Counted from the stretch's first letter, positions 10,301 to 18,809 are shown. The stretch is 64,000 nt of DNA from Pseudoruegeria sp039972875 (GCA_039972875.1 JBDWMA010000050.1:45275-109274), one strand, 5' to 3'. Numbers and translations are program-made. Notes: generated by a model from the sequence alone, not told the origin.

Positions 10301-10871
10301 GACATTTTTTGCCGATGCAGAGGTTGTGGTGACCGGATCTTCGCCTTCGGTTATTGCGAAGTTGGAAGCTGCGGATATCGAGGGGCTGTTGATTGTCGAT
10401 CGCCCAGTTTTTAACCCGATTGGGTATCTTCGTTCTTTGTCTTCAGAGAGCGACGCTGACTATATCACCTTCTGCGAACTTGATTTGTCCCGGGCAGATC
10501 CATTCCGGCCAACCCTGCGCCGCCTAGAACACTACATGCTAAGGATGTTGGATTCTGGGGCAGTGGAAGCCTGTCTGCGAGAGACCGAGAGTGTGGCGGT
10601 GCTTTGTCCTGCGCAGCTTGGAGAACGATCCGCTGAAGCAGTGGCCTCAAGCGATACACCGCATCCGCTCTATACGCCCCGCTTTGCCGGAACGTATTCT
10701 CGCGAGGTTCTGGAACGGTTTTTCGAAGCAACTGAGAACGATCTGTCAGAACGGCTTGCAAATGGAGCCACTGATGCAGCCCTAAGTATCGCGGCGGTCG
10801 TGTTTGGGGAATTTATTCAAATGGAACCCTCTCTTCAATGCACAATCCTTCCCCGTCTACAGCACAGATAA
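7317..10871 (+). CDS. Large repeat-containing GT4-type glycosyltransferase
   Basis: This 1184-aa protein has three parts. Residues 20-480 hold degenerate copies of a module ending in forms of HYFEFGWKEGRDPAP, clearest near 23-62, 103-150 and 398-475. Such modules recur at the N-termini of alphaproteobacterial glycosyltransferases. Residues 490-870 form a GT4-like (GT-B) domain starting FSHEASRTGAPIVAL, with FGAGYVQPRKGLDLF and SSRLDPYPNVALDALA in the donor-binding half. The last 300 residues match nothing I recognise. It probably adds a sugar to the exported polysaccharide. The start is a TTG at 7317 close behind the previous stop; internal GTG/TTG starts are possible. Confidence 0.82.
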   Translation: MENIDKILNVIDPDAESHVDIEWYLEANEDVLAEGLDPKEHYFEFGWKEGRDPAPWFSVKWYCALVFELGLGGAEEPLQHFLDKGLKGGFTPNEDAERAFESAAHSYFDEVYYCDSNPDVIEAGIDPWDHFLQFGWKEGRNPAPSFDLDYYTQAHMDPELPPRNALLHFVQVGHSLNLDTIGDLSSAVEVSESLVALVDWIKTRHGDSTKSDVEALLNSVLFDPEYYARVSGITGTKTELVEDFLTRNQAECPNPSEMFSCSFYRAVYRDFLNGGMNPLLHYIRTGHQKGFYPSPFHVFEDSGLITAQADLSTEFYRYTMIHIPEHDPVIDYLLIGQHYGARLNHNIDDNFVRMVYGPLVGDLGAPYAFFLRHETAPWMIGSPAHLEEVAERVRCCSLFDAVYYAREAGISGTDIDPAEHYIVVGAREGISCHRDFDTDYYLAAYPDIATANVIPVLHYADYGREEGRLGKSEVSECRHVGQKSYDPKRRTILVFSHEASRTGAPIVALNVARTLAKTCNIICWLGKDGDLFEEFAEVSVEMLEGWSGLDGTTRSLSQIQELYQCEVAIVNSVVCHPVLPVLRCFGLPVVSLIHEFANYVFPLGATSRMALSSDITVVPADIVGDALLREIRKSGAEAAPTNLRIRPQGYNTGSSKPSLITAEDVRDFIGAPTDQPRTRILFGAGYVQPRKGLDLFLQTARYLLDDPDHDWYFVWVGGNYHPEKDMVTSVYIEHQINNSELSRRFTFFDEQPSLEAFWKIADVFFLSSRLDPYPNVALDALARDVPVVCFQGATGIAALEPDFPWAVRSVRFADVKAAADVCTELASYIADTRMTFRSDVGAAMMGTLSFENYVNDLVDFTHEAVKQAAEIKRLEEKLADLNSVDLERAMRQIPSVFHFRAPSRPEIFRRTLAEFLLPGRLDIGLVLSEDQGLHPVPSWTAVGSQDSRPSILPWSADFGFTPDLTVSNKGRHVVYLHVVHAEALLFMSNGQQGAMTFFADAEVVVTGSSPSVIAKLEAADIEGLLIVDRPVFNPIGYLRSLSSESDADYITFCELDLSRADPFRPTLRRLEHYMLRMLDSGAVEACLRETESVAVLCPAQLGERSAEAVASSDTPHPLYTPRFAGTYSREVLERFFEATENDLSERLANGATDAALSIAAVVFGEFIQMEPSLQCTILPRLQHR

Positions 10872-10969
10872 TCTAACGTCTTTGATATGGCGCTCTTTCC
10901 TTAGGCGGCTACCTTATTCATTTTTTTCGTAAGCGCTCGTTGAACCCGCCCTAACGATGGTTTGCTGAG

Positions 10970-11009
10970 TGCCCTAAGTGTCCATTTAGATAAGTGGACA
11001 CTTAGGGCA
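10970..11009. repeat. Perfect 15-bp inverted repeats, 10 bp apart (possible abutted IS ends)
   Basis: TGCCCTAAGTGTCCA (10970-10984) and its exact reverse complement TGGACACTTAGGGCA (10995-11009) flank TTTAGATAAG. The right copy lies about 63 bp before an IS3-type OrfA start, which is where a left terminal repeat of such an element would be. The sequences inside each repeat differ. The two may be the outward-facing ends of an IS junction or of two decayed elements. As a single hairpin they could also stop transcription from the preceding gene, but no T-run follows. Confidence 0.55.
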
Positions 11010-11072
11010 TCAAACGACGGCCTCAAAACCCTCCAGCTTGATGGAGAGTCCGCCCAACAAAAGGAGGGATAA

Positions 11073-11204
11073 ATGAAGGCAGGATTCATGGTCGAACAGA
11101 TCATAGAGATGATCAAGGAACAAGACGCTGGTGAGAAGACCGCGGATATATGTGGCACCTTCGTCTTGCGGGGGCTCAGAAGGCCTTTTAAGGGGATTGG
11201 CTAA
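11073..11204 (+). pseudogene. IS3-family OrfA transposase remnant
   Basis: A 43-codon frame begins at ATG 11073, six bases after AGGAGG. Its first 28 residues, with VEQIIEMIKEQDAGEKTADIC, match the helix-turn-helix start of IS3-type OrfA proteins. After that the expected continuation is lost and the frame ends at 11204, directly against the stop of the convergent sulfotransferase gene. No OrfB is present. The remnant is therefore a decayed insertion between the glycosyltransferase and sulfotransferase genes. Confidence 0.7.
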
Positions 11205-12254
11205 CTACCTATAGCTTCCCTTACGCAGCAGATCCAGCATCCGAACCACCCTCTGACGTTTAGGGCCAGTTCTGTTTGAAATATGGTTGATCAGGATGGT
11301 TTCCAGTTCATTTTGGCTTCTTTCGGCAATTTCAAACAACATCTCTTTGGAATCAACTTTGTTAGGTAAATCGGGAATGTCATCTAAAAGAGGTTTTCCA
11401 AGTATTTTTTCCATCCAATGGATATCGTCTAAGCTGTTTTGTATATAGGATTGTAGCCAAGTCTCTGAAAACGCAAATTTTTGAGAACCAATGCTCTGTA
11501 ACCCAGCGATGAATAGATTGTTGCCACGTTGCGCTCCAGGAAAGCCCTGAACGTAGCCGTCACCGAGACAGCGCTGAGTAAATAGAAGGGCCGTCGCTTC
11601 TAGGCTAAGGGCTTGATTGGCCTTCTCGGGTCGTTCTGACGGAGGCTGTAGGCCTAGCTGTTGAAAAATATCCAGAACGACGTTGCCATCATAAAGATCC
11701 GCCGGATGGTAGCGTTTCAACGTGACGTTCTCAGGTCCGAAGGCTTCAAGGATTGGTTCGAAACTGGTGCGGTAACGTGGCCAGAAAGGCGTTAAATCCA
11801 GTGTTTTGTAATCGGTGTCTTTTAAAACTTGAGGAAAGGCGCTGTTCACGAAAGACCGGGGGCTGCGGACATAGCCAATGGCGGAGATATCGCTGGAGTA
11901 TTGGGAAAAAAATTCCAACATACGCTGGGTGGCATTGTGAAAGATTGGGGATGAAATATCTTCGGCCGATAGAATGACTGTTTTTCCGACGGCGGCCTGA
12001 AGAGCAGAATGCGTTATTTTAAGCCATTTTTGGCGCATTTGGGGCAGCTGATTTAGGAATTCAGGCCCACGAGCTCGAAAACCGTGATAGTCCGCGAGTT
12101 TATCCTCATCTTGAAACAATAGCACGAACAGCCCGCAGTGATTGGGGCTCTCCCAATCAAGGTGCTTCAGAGAAGGGTTATCGTGTTTGGCAAGGGTGTT
12201 CTGGATCGAGCTGGATCCGGTCTTGTGCATGCCAACATGGATAACAACGCGCAT
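11205..12254 (-). CDS. Sulfotransferase-like protein
   Basis: This 349-aa protein begins with VIHVGMHKTGSSSIQ (residues 3-17), the PAPS-loop form found in bacterial sulfotransferases with the pattern HxGxxKTGSS/T. A 3' motif IGYVRSPRSFVNSAF follows near 127-141. The rest is predicted mixed helix with no recognised extra domain. It is transcribed leftward with the RgpF-type glycosyltransferase upstream. The IS remnant abuts its stop codon. The acceptor is unknown. Confidence 0.78.
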   Translation of the reverse strand: MRVVIHVGMHKTGSSSIQNTLAKHDNPSLKHLDWESPNHCGLFVLLFQDEDKLADYHGFRARGPEFLNQLPQMRQKWLKITHSALQAAVGKTVILSAEDISSPIFHNATQRMLEFFSQYSSDISAIGYVRSPRSFVNSAFPQVLKDTDYKTLDLTPFWPRYRTSFEPILEAFGPENVTLKRYHPADLYDGNVVLDIFQQLGLQPPSERPEKANQALSLEATALLFTQRCLGDGYVQGFPGAQRGNNLFIAGLQSIGSQKFAFSETWLQSYIQNSLDDIHWMEKILGKPLLDDIPDLPNKVDSKEMLFEIAERSQNELETILINHISNRTGPKRQRVVRMLDLLRKGSYR

Positions 12255-12351
12255 AAGGTATTCCTTTTTCGCCCTGTTTCTTTTGAACGGACGATCTGAT
12301 GTTCCATGGCCCCGACGGTGAAGATCTCGTTGTTCCTGGCCGGGGTTAGCT

Positions 12352-12570
12352 TTAGCTTGCCTGGCTCACCGATACACTGTTTTTTTCCAGCCGTTTTATT
12401 ATTTTCGCTGCAAGCCTCATCATTTCAGGCTTTGCTTCGCTCTAAGCCTCTTTACGCGCCTCTGCGCTGTCGGGCATTTGATCGCTGTTTGTAGCTTGCC
12501 ACATTGATCTTGCAAGCCACCAGCGAGGGTCTCTGTCGGCTTCGGAGGATGCTGTTGTTTGATCTTGCAT
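12352..12570 (-). pseudogene. Small ORF interrupted by an in-frame amber codon
   Basis: An ATG at 12570 with AAGGA about 8 nt upstream opens a frame of 42 codons (beginning MQDQTTASSEADRDPRWW) that stops at TAG 12442-12444. The same frame then continues for 29 protein-like codons (EAKPEMMRLAAKIIKRLEK) to a TAA at 12352-12354. Read through the TAG, it would be a basic-helical protein of about 72 residues. The family is not recognised. The most economical reading is a small gene disabled by one nonsense mutation, although the 42-codon product could still be made. Confidence 0.45.
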
Positions 12571-12786
12571 GTTTTTGTTCCTTGTTGAAGTTAGAGTCTT
12601 AATGCATTGGATGGTATTCTACCCGTTCAAGATTCAAAGGGGGCGCGGCGCTTGCCCGCCGCCGGATCCGGTTGGGTTTCGTTGTGAGCTAAGTGTCGTG
12701 GGGGCCTCTGAATTTATGCTCTGGATCGGATAAAAGGAACGGGGACCTGAGTGAATGGAATGTGCATTTCGTTGAAAATGGAACGA

Positions 12787-15432
12787 TCATCGCCGTTTTT
12801 CGTCGGGTTTATCTAAGAACACAGAATTCAGATGTAGAAGTGCAGAAGCGGTTGGCCATAATCTCTCGATCAAGTGAAAAATGGTGCCGTCATTTTCAAT
12901 GGGCTCATTTGGCCATGGGTAGTTCAGTCCGATCAATTGGTTCATGCGGCGGACTACGGGTTGGCGCACCCAGAACATATTACCGATAGGGAAAAGAAAG
13001 GGGTGCTCGGGCATGGGATTCTTAAGATCTGATGTGACTTGTCGCAACAACGGCAAAGATGCGTTCCAGCCCAGCATATATGGGTCAAATGCAGTGACCA
13101 TGCCGGTATCAGTTTGGGCAATCTTTTGCACTGCGTTGGATAGTTGATCTCGCGTTCCAAGGAGGTTCGATAACAAAAATTGGCGCCAAAGATCGCCGCC
13201 ATCTGTTGAGGTTATGGATTTTTTCTGGTGGATGTGACACCAGATTTCATCGTTTTCAGCTGCTCCACCCGGATAAAACAACTTCATGAATGGTAAAATA
13301 TCTCGGCCTTGGTTTTTCGTAACAAGGATCTCAGGATGAATGCCTTCGGCGGTCATAATCGATCGTATTTGATCGGCTTTCTGAGGAGTGTCCGTTGTGA
13401 CGACGACGCGTTTTGCAGCTTTGTAGGCGGCATGGTTTGAGATGTCTTCGCTTAGATCATCACTGTAATGCGCATGTACGTGAATACAAAACTCCGGTGG
13501 GCTGGTGTCCGTAGAGAGCAAGTTGTGTTGCTCAATACCCAACGATTTATGCACCCAGTTATCAGATTTATGGAGACGCTCCTGGGCTGTCGTTCTGGAT
13601 TGCCAGACATAGTCTCGATTGAGCTGCCACATTTTGGCACGCTCTTTCTTTCTGTAGGCCGTATTGGCAGGTGCAGAAGAAAACAGAACAGGCACATCAT
13701 ATTCTCCCCCATCTGTATTCAAGATAGGAGATCGCGCTTCTACCACCTTTTTAAGGGCTTCTGAAATCGTCTGAAACGGGGGGCCCGATAATTTAATCGG
13801 CTGGTCAAGAGATGTTGGAGCGGTGGCAGGGGTGCTTTGGATTTGCGTTTCCACAGCATCATGAGCCTTCGTTTTAAGCCAGCGGGATAAGCGCGTTGTT
13901 GTTGCTTTTTGGGGCGCTTCCAACAATTGTTGCACGGCTTTACTCAGATTGCCGTACTCCACAAAATTAAGTTGCTCATTCTCTGCATAAAGTGGGTCAT
14001 CAAACCCGGTGCCTCCCCGAAACAACGTGATGTTACATCCATATTTTGCAGCATCAAAGACGACATTGGGGAGGGGATCCAGTCGTGAGGGCATAAACAT
14101 GGAATCGGCTGCTTTGCACAGGTCCAGATAGAATTCCCCGCTCGGAGCGAAGAAGAGATTGCTATCGGGAAGATTGGCGCCGGCTTCCGTTAAGTGTTTT
14201 TCAAGCCAGACGCCAAAATGAATATCTTCGCGGTTTCGACCATCTCCCATCCAAATAAAGATGGTATCCGAGCTCTGGGTGGCCGCGATCTGTGCGGTCA
14301 TAACAAACAGGTCGGTACCTTTTCGCCATTGTGCTTCACCCGCGCCATAGACAATGCGTTTGTTGGTGCAGTCTTTGCCAATGAGCATCGAGATGCGTGC
14401 TCGGGCTTTTAGGTATTCTTGTTTTGTGACGTTTGACACCGTGAGTGGACTTTGCGGTAAGAGAGCAACGTCGCGGGATTGATCGACACCCAGATCTGTG
14501 AGGGTGGGCTGCCAAGACTGGTGGAGTGGCTGTGAGGAAAAGACCAAAAGGTCGCTAAAGAGAGCCGCGTGGTTCGGCTTGTATGCGGGAAGACTATATT
14601 CTGTATATTCATGAATATAGATTGCAAAGGGAACCTCTTGAGCAACCATCAATGGAATAAAGAGAAAAGATTCCACTGAATTCAGAATAGAAAATTCTAT
14701 GTCATTGAAGCCATCGATCTGAATATATTCCATCGCCTGAAGAGGCTTTTCATTAACATAAACAGCCGTGGAGTTTTCTAGAAACTGACTAAGGAGAGCG
14801 CCACCACGCAACGCAAGTACAATGACGTTGTATTCTTCACGGGCCTGTTTCAGCATGTCCAAACCGACAATAGGAGCCCCCGTCTTAGAGAGTTCATGGA
14901 CACAAATTAGGCAGGTTTGTTTTTCTGGATCAAAAGGTGTTTTTCCTAAGCGAACCCCAGCACGCAGGCCCTTAAGATTTGTACGGCCTTCATTCAGACC
15001 ATAGACGATATAGTGCTCAAAAGGGACAATCTTCGCAAGCTGGATATCCCTGTAGGTATTCGCGTAATGAACAGAGGAGAAGTCCGTGACAGTGTGGTCA
15101 ATCGGATCCCCTAAGGCAATGATCTCGCAAACAAGCTCAGTTGCGTCAGAATCATTCAGGTCCAGAAGCGCTGAAAGTTTAGGGTCTATCGTGATCTCTT
15201 GCAGATTTTCCCGCAGATTAGGATTCAGCGTTATGGCTTTTTGATAGAAATTTGGAAACCGCCCTTCGGTTTGACCGTAATTTTTATAGTGCCCGAGGAC
15301 GTTTGGTTCATCCTTCATGTCATGATAATTGGTTCGGTAAAATGAGGGATTGAATTTGAAGTCAGGCCGGTCTTGTAAAAAACCTGGATCAGAAACGTAG
15401 CTAGCCCAGATTTTCAGGAGATCAGTGTACAT
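12787..15432 (-). CDS. GT4 glycosyltransferase fused to an RgpF-type (rhamnan synthesis) domain
   Basis: This 881-aa protein has an N-terminal repeat module (about residues 20-60, ending HYKNYGQTEGRFP) and a second module near 120-155 (HYIVYGLNEGR). A GT4-like domain at about 165-520 starts VHELSKTGAPIVGLDML and has GAGEAQWRKGTDLF and PSRLDPLPNVVFDA. A C-terminal domain at about 640-875 has the RgpF pattern: FCIHVHAHY, NQGRDILPFMKLF, IWCHIHQKKS and GGDLWRQFLL. RgpF domains occur in rhamnose-polymer synthesis, which fits the dTDP-rhamnose operon nearby. The opening motif resembles that of the protein at 7317, so the GT parts are probably related. Confidence 0.83.
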   Translation of the reverse strand: MYTDLLKIWASYVSDPGFLQDRPDFKFNPSFYRTNYHDMKDEPNVLGHYKNYGQTEGRFPNFYQKAITLNPNLRENLQEITIDPKLSALLDLNDSDATELVCEIIALGDPIDHTVTDFSSVHYANTYRDIQLAKIVPFEHYIVYGLNEGRTNLKGLRAGVRLGKTPFDPEKQTCLICVHELSKTGAPIVGLDMLKQAREEYNVIVLALRGGALLSQFLENSTAVYVNEKPLQAMEYIQIDGFNDIEFSILNSVESFLFIPLMVAQEVPFAIYIHEYTEYSLPAYKPNHAALFSDLLVFSSQPLHQSWQPTLTDLGVDQSRDVALLPQSPLTVSNVTKQEYLKARARISMLIGKDCTNKRIVYGAGEAQWRKGTDLFVMTAQIAATQSSDTIFIWMGDGRNREDIHFGVWLEKHLTEAGANLPDSNLFFAPSGEFYLDLCKAADSMFMPSRLDPLPNVVFDAAKYGCNITLFRGGTGFDDPLYAENEQLNFVEYGNLSKAVQQLLEAPQKATTTRLSRWLKTKAHDAVETQIQSTPATAPTSLDQPIKLSGPPFQTISEALKKVVEARSPILNTDGGEYDVPVLFSSAPANTAYRKKERAKMWQLNRDYVWQSRTTAQERLHKSDNWVHKSLGIEQHNLLSTDTSPPEFCIHVHAHYSDDLSEDISNHAAYKAAKRVVVTTDTPQKADQIRSIMTAEGIHPEILVTKNQGRDILPFMKLFYPGGAAENDEIWCHIHQKKSITSTDGGDLWRQFLLSNLLGTRDQLSNAVQKIAQTDTGMVTAFDPYMLGWNASLPLLRQVTSDLKNPMPEHPFLFPIGNMFWVRQPVVRRMNQLIGLNYPWPNEPIENDGTIFHLIERLWPTASALLHLNSVFLDKPDEKRR

Positions 15433-15476
15433 AATTAACCAATAAAACGGAGATTAGCGCCGCCAGGATGAAAGCG

Positions 15477-15511
15477 CCTCGCAACGAAAATCATATACTA
15501 TCGTTGTGAGG
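15477..15511 (-). terminator. Hairpin between two leftward genes
   Basis: Arms 15477-15487 and 15501-15511 (CCTCGCAACGA against TCGTTGTGAGG, one G-T pair) enclose a 13-base AT-rich loop. It lies downstream of the epimerase gene and upstream of the GT4-RgpF gene on the same strand, and may end or attenuate transcription. Confidence 0.35.
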
Positions 15512-15519
15512 GGATCAGC

Positions 15520-15577
15520 CCCAAAATGCCTGTATAGTGACCAATCAACACAACTGATGTGATTTAGGCATTTTGGG
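15520..15577 (-). repeat. 12-bp perfect inverted repeat after the epimerase gene
   Basis: CCCAAAATGCCT at 15520-15531 pairs perfectly with AGGCATTTTGGG at 15566-15577 across 34 bases, starting 20 bp past the epimerase stop. The large loop makes a classical terminator less likely. A regulatory or mobile-element origin is possible. Confidence 0.45.
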
Positions 15578-15597
15578 TAAAATTTGCGAAATAAACT

Positions 15598-16551
15598 TTA
15601 GGCAATGCCCAATGACTGTTTGGAATAGAAATCAAGAGTACGGTTTAATCCGTTGCTCAAGGACGTTGTCGCCTGCCAGTCTAGTGTAATTTTAGCCTTT
15701 TCGGGGCAAAGAACATTAGAAGAAACGTTGAATTGATTTTGTTCATAAGTGCAGTTGAGTTTGCGCCCCAGCATCGTCCCCATTTCTTGGATAAGCTGAT
15801 TCAAAGAAACGCCTATGCCTGATCCAATATTGAGCTTGGTGACTGTGTTTGCCATGGGCCGTGTTGCAGCGCGGTACACAGCATCATTGAAGTCGTCGAC
15901 ATACAGATAGTCTCGAGATGCCGAGCCATCACCAAAGATAGGGAACGTGTCATTATTCTGGAATGCCGTGAACAAGATAGGGATAACGCCCTGTGTTATT
16001 TTACTGGCTGTGGACCCATAGGGATTCGCGACACGAAGAATAACAAGTTCGAAATCATGCTCGCGTGCCAAACGAGAAAGTGATTGTTCTAAGAATAGCT
16101 TCTGCATGCCATAGTCATTGATAGGATCGCAGGAGTGGTTTTCTTTGATGGGCAGAGATTCGGGATTTCCGTAAACGGTCCCGCCGGAGGAGAGATAGAC
16201 AAACCGTCCCTTCCATCCCATTTTCAGTAATCCCTCAAGCATGCGGATATGCGGTGTCACCTCTTGCTCAAGAAGCTCTGAAGTGGAGGCGAATCTTTTC
16301 CGCGGGTCGGACATCCCGGCGCAATGGATGATTGTATCGTTTTGAAACCCACCAACCATCCAGTTTGGGTCAAAAACAGTGCGGCATAACACGCGTTTGA
16401 TGCCTGCAGCTTGTAAACTTGCACTCTCGCGGCGCACAACAGCATGTACAGCACGATCCGTATTATATGCAAAATGCCGGGCAATTTCGCCTCCCAAAAC
16501 TCCGGAAGCTCCAGTTACCCAAATCTGGCTATTGGTTATCGGTTTAATCAT
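15598..16551 (-). CDS. NAD-dependent epimerase/dehydratase (SDR family)
   Basis: The 317-aa extended SDR protein starts at ATG 16551 (MIKPITNSQIWVTGASGVLGGE), with AGGTG about 9 nt upstream. A longer frame would add 12 doubtful residues. It has the Rossmann motif VTGASGVLGGE, YLSSGGTVYGNPE, and YGMQKLFLEQ as the catalytic YxxxK. The family includes UDP-glucose 4-epimerases and related nucleotide-sugar enzymes; the exact substrate cannot be set from sequence. It lies among glycosyltransferase genes and probably supplies or alters a sugar donor. Confidence 0.85.
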   Translation of the reverse strand: MIKPITNSQIWVTGASGVLGGEIARHFAYNTDRAVHAVVRRESASLQAAGIKRVLCRTVFDPNWMVGGFQNDTIIHCAGMSDPRKRFASTSELLEQEVTPHIRMLEGLLKMGWKGRFVYLSSGGTVYGNPESLPIKENHSCDPINDYGMQKLFLEQSLSRLAREHDFELVILRVANPYGSTASKITQGVIPILFTAFQNNDTFPIFGDGSASRDYLYVDDFNDAVYRAATRPMANTVTKLNIGSGIGVSLNQLIQEMGTMLGRKLNCTYEQNQFNVSSNVLCPEKAKITLDWQATTSLSNGLNRTLDFYSKQSLGIA

Positions 16552-16943
16552 AGTTCGACACCTAAGAAAAAAGGCCGAAAAGGCCAAAAATACGTTTTGC
16601 TGAGGATTAAAAACTCCCGAGCTCTCGAAACAAAAAAACGGTCACCGTTTTATAGGGTCACGTTCTACGCATAAAATAACTGAGTCCATTTTCGTTTCTC
16701 ACTAATTCGCACAATGTAACCCAAGATGCCACTAAATACAGCTTATTTTTATCGCCTGCATAAGAGTTAGACGCATGGAGGGGCCGCAAAAGGATTTCCA
16801 CCAACCTTATGGGGGAACTATGACAGGCTTACGACAGTGCCGAAGGGTCGTAAACGCGATCTATATCTGGGTGTTGGGAGGTACCGCTGATGAGAACAGT
16901 GAGATAAGTAAGCTGTAAGATAAGAAATAGGAATGATTTTAAA
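16552..16943. other. Divergent intergenic region
   Basis: About 390 bp separate the leftward epimerase and the rightward double GT2 gene. No coding frame with a ribosome site and no clear hairpin is visible. Both promoters must lie here. The sequence is AT-rich around 16675-16760. Confidence 0.35.
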
Positions 16944-18809
16944 ATGGTATTCAAAGTCTCCGTAATTGTGCCGGTTTATAACGTTGCTGATTATGTGGAG
17001 GCCTGTCTTGAAAGCCTAAAGCGCCAGAGTTTTTCGAACTTTGAAGTGCTCATCATCGACGATGGGGCAACAGATGATAGCATTGAAATTGCCGTACAGA
17101 CGATTGGAGATGACCCGCGATTTCGGATCATTTCCCGCGAGAATGGGGGGTTGTCTGCGGCCCGAAACACCGGCCTTTCTGAGGCGCAGGCGGACGTGAT
17201 TGGATTTGTCGACAGTGATGATCGTCTGCATCCGGATTACCTCATGACGATGTATACTGCGTTGCAAACCCATGGGGCGGATTGGGTCGCATGTGGCATT
17301 CAGTTTACCCATGATGGTGGAGACGGGGGCACACATTCGGCGATACACGGGGCACCACAGCTGCAGAACCACCTCGGTGCGGCCTGTTTTCCGTTTAAGT
17401 CTTGGCCAGATATTATCCGGCATTTTCCGTCCGCCTGGAACAAACTTTACCGTCGGAGCCTTATTGGAGAAACCCGATTTGACGAAGGGACATACTACGA
17501 GGATCACGCATTTTTTCAACGTTTGGCCTGTCGTAGTGACTATTTGCTGCACATCCCAGAGCCCCTTTATTTACATTTACAGGGCCGGGAGGGGCAAATA
17601 ACCCGTGAAGAAACAGACCGGATCTTTGAGCAAATCAGCGTTCTGGAGACTCTTCAACAGGTCATGAAAGCCTCTGGTAAGCCTGGGGGGTTTGCGGGCT
17701 TGGCACAGCTGGCGACCCGACTGGTTTATGAACGCAGCCTGACGATACGAGATCCGGCGCGACGGGCTCGGTTTGCCGCCGCAGCGCAGGCCTTTTTTGG
17801 GGGAAATCACCTGCCGTATTATCCGCAATGGGATCCGGCAATCTCTCTCAGTTGGGGGCGCGTGATGCAGGGGCAAACCCCTCTTACTGTGGTCATCCCG
17901 ACGGATGGAGATTTGACGGCGTTGCAGGGCAGTCTCGAGTCCCTGAGAGAGCAGAGTTTTCGGGATGTGGAACTCCTGATCATCATGGACAGTGGTTTGC
18001 CGGTGGATGAGGCCGCTGTTGCCGCGCTTGCCGCTGATGTCCCACATGCCCAGACGCTGCCGTCCGTCGGGGCGGGGGTCGCGGCGACACGCAACACTGG
18101 ACTGGATGTGGCGTGTGGTGATCTGATCGTTTTTCTGGATGCAGGTGATCGGCTGAAGTCGGGAGCTCTGACGTGGCGGGTTGAAAATATGTTGCATACC
18201 GGAGCCGATTTTGGCTTTTCCCCGTTTCACATAGGCACAGAAGAGACGCCGCCGCATAGCGGGTTCCATGATCCGGATTTGCCAGCGGCGCAGGTCCCCG
18301 AAGGCCCCGTTCAACTGCGCTCGGAGGATCAACTTGGGTTGCATGCCCATCCGTCTGCCAAGATTTTCCGGCGTGCCTTTTTACTGGAGCAGGACATCCG
18401 GTTTCCCGAAGGTGCCTTTTCCAGCTGGCTGGTGACGTTGCAGGCCGCTGCGCGCGCGCGCATTAGTTTTGGGTTTATCAGCCCGGGGATTATCATTTCA
18501 AACGCACCAGAGTGCCGTAAGTTGTGGCGTCACCCCTTACGCTTTCAAGAGCTGTATCACTGCCTGAATAGGCATCTTACAGACCTAAGCGGTGATGGAT
18601 TGGGGGCTGGAGCCGGGACACAACTTTTGGTGCGGGGCGTGTGGGAAAAGCTGAACTTTTCGGATTTCCCAAGTGAAGAGGACCGTGCGGCATTTCAGTC
18701 CGATATCACGGTGCATTTTGCTCAGCAATCGGTGGATTGGGCACACCAAAGACTAGACCCATACGTTGGCCCCTATCTGCGCAGTTTCCTGGGCGCGCCG
18801 ATAGACTGA
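16944..18809 (+). CDS. Two-domain GT2 glycosyltransferase
   Basis: This 621-aa cytoplasmic protein carries two GT-A family 2 domains. The first (about residues 1-240) has VSVIVPVYNVADYVEACLES, IIDDGATDDS, LSAARNTGL and GFVDSDDRLHPDYL, with an intact DxD-type metal site (DSDD). The second (about 310-470) has TVVIPTDGDLTALQ, VAATRNTGLDVACGD and FLDAGDRL, where the DxD is altered to DAGD, so it may be less active. Such proteins extend capsular polysaccharides. It is followed 120 bp later by the 1358-aa fusion protein on the same strand. Confidence 0.86.
   Translation: MVFKVSVIVPVYNVADYVEACLESLKRQSFSNFEVLIIDDGATDDSIEIAVQTIGDDPRFRIISRENGGLSAARNTGLSEAQADVIGFVDSDDRLHPDYLMTMYTALQTHGADWVACGIQFTHDGGDGGTHSAIHGAPQLQNHLGAACFPFKSWPDIIRHFPSAWNKLYRRSLIGETRFDEGTYYEDHAFFQRLACRSDYLLHIPEPLYLHLQGREGQITREETDRIFEQISVLETLQQVMKASGKPGGFAGLAQLATRLVYERSLTIRDPARRARFAAAAQAFFGGNHLPYYPQWDPAISLSWGRVMQGQTPLTVVIPTDGDLTALQGSLESLREQSFRDVELLIIMDSGLPVDEAAVAALAADVPHAQTLPSVGAGVAATRNTGLDVACGDLIVFLDAGDRLKSGALTWRVENMLHTGADFGFSPFHIGTEETPPHSGFHDPDLPAAQVPEGPVQLRSEDQLGLHAHPSAKIFRRAFLLEQDIRFPEGAFSSWLVTLQAAARARISFGFISPGIIISNAPECRKLWRHPLRFQELYHCLNRHLTDLSGDGLGAGAGTQLLVRGVWEKLNFSDFPSEEDRAAFQSDITVHFAQQSVDWAHQRLDPYVGPYLRSFLGAPID

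Noticed and set aside
10901..11158. 85-aa minus-strand frame across the inverted repeats
   Set aside because: It runs antisense to the IS3 OrfA remnant and through both terminal-type repeats. No transposase motif is present in it.
12306..12494. 62-aa plus-strand ORF with hydrophobic residues
   Set aside because: It lies antisense to the better-supported interrupted small gene and has no clear ribosome site.
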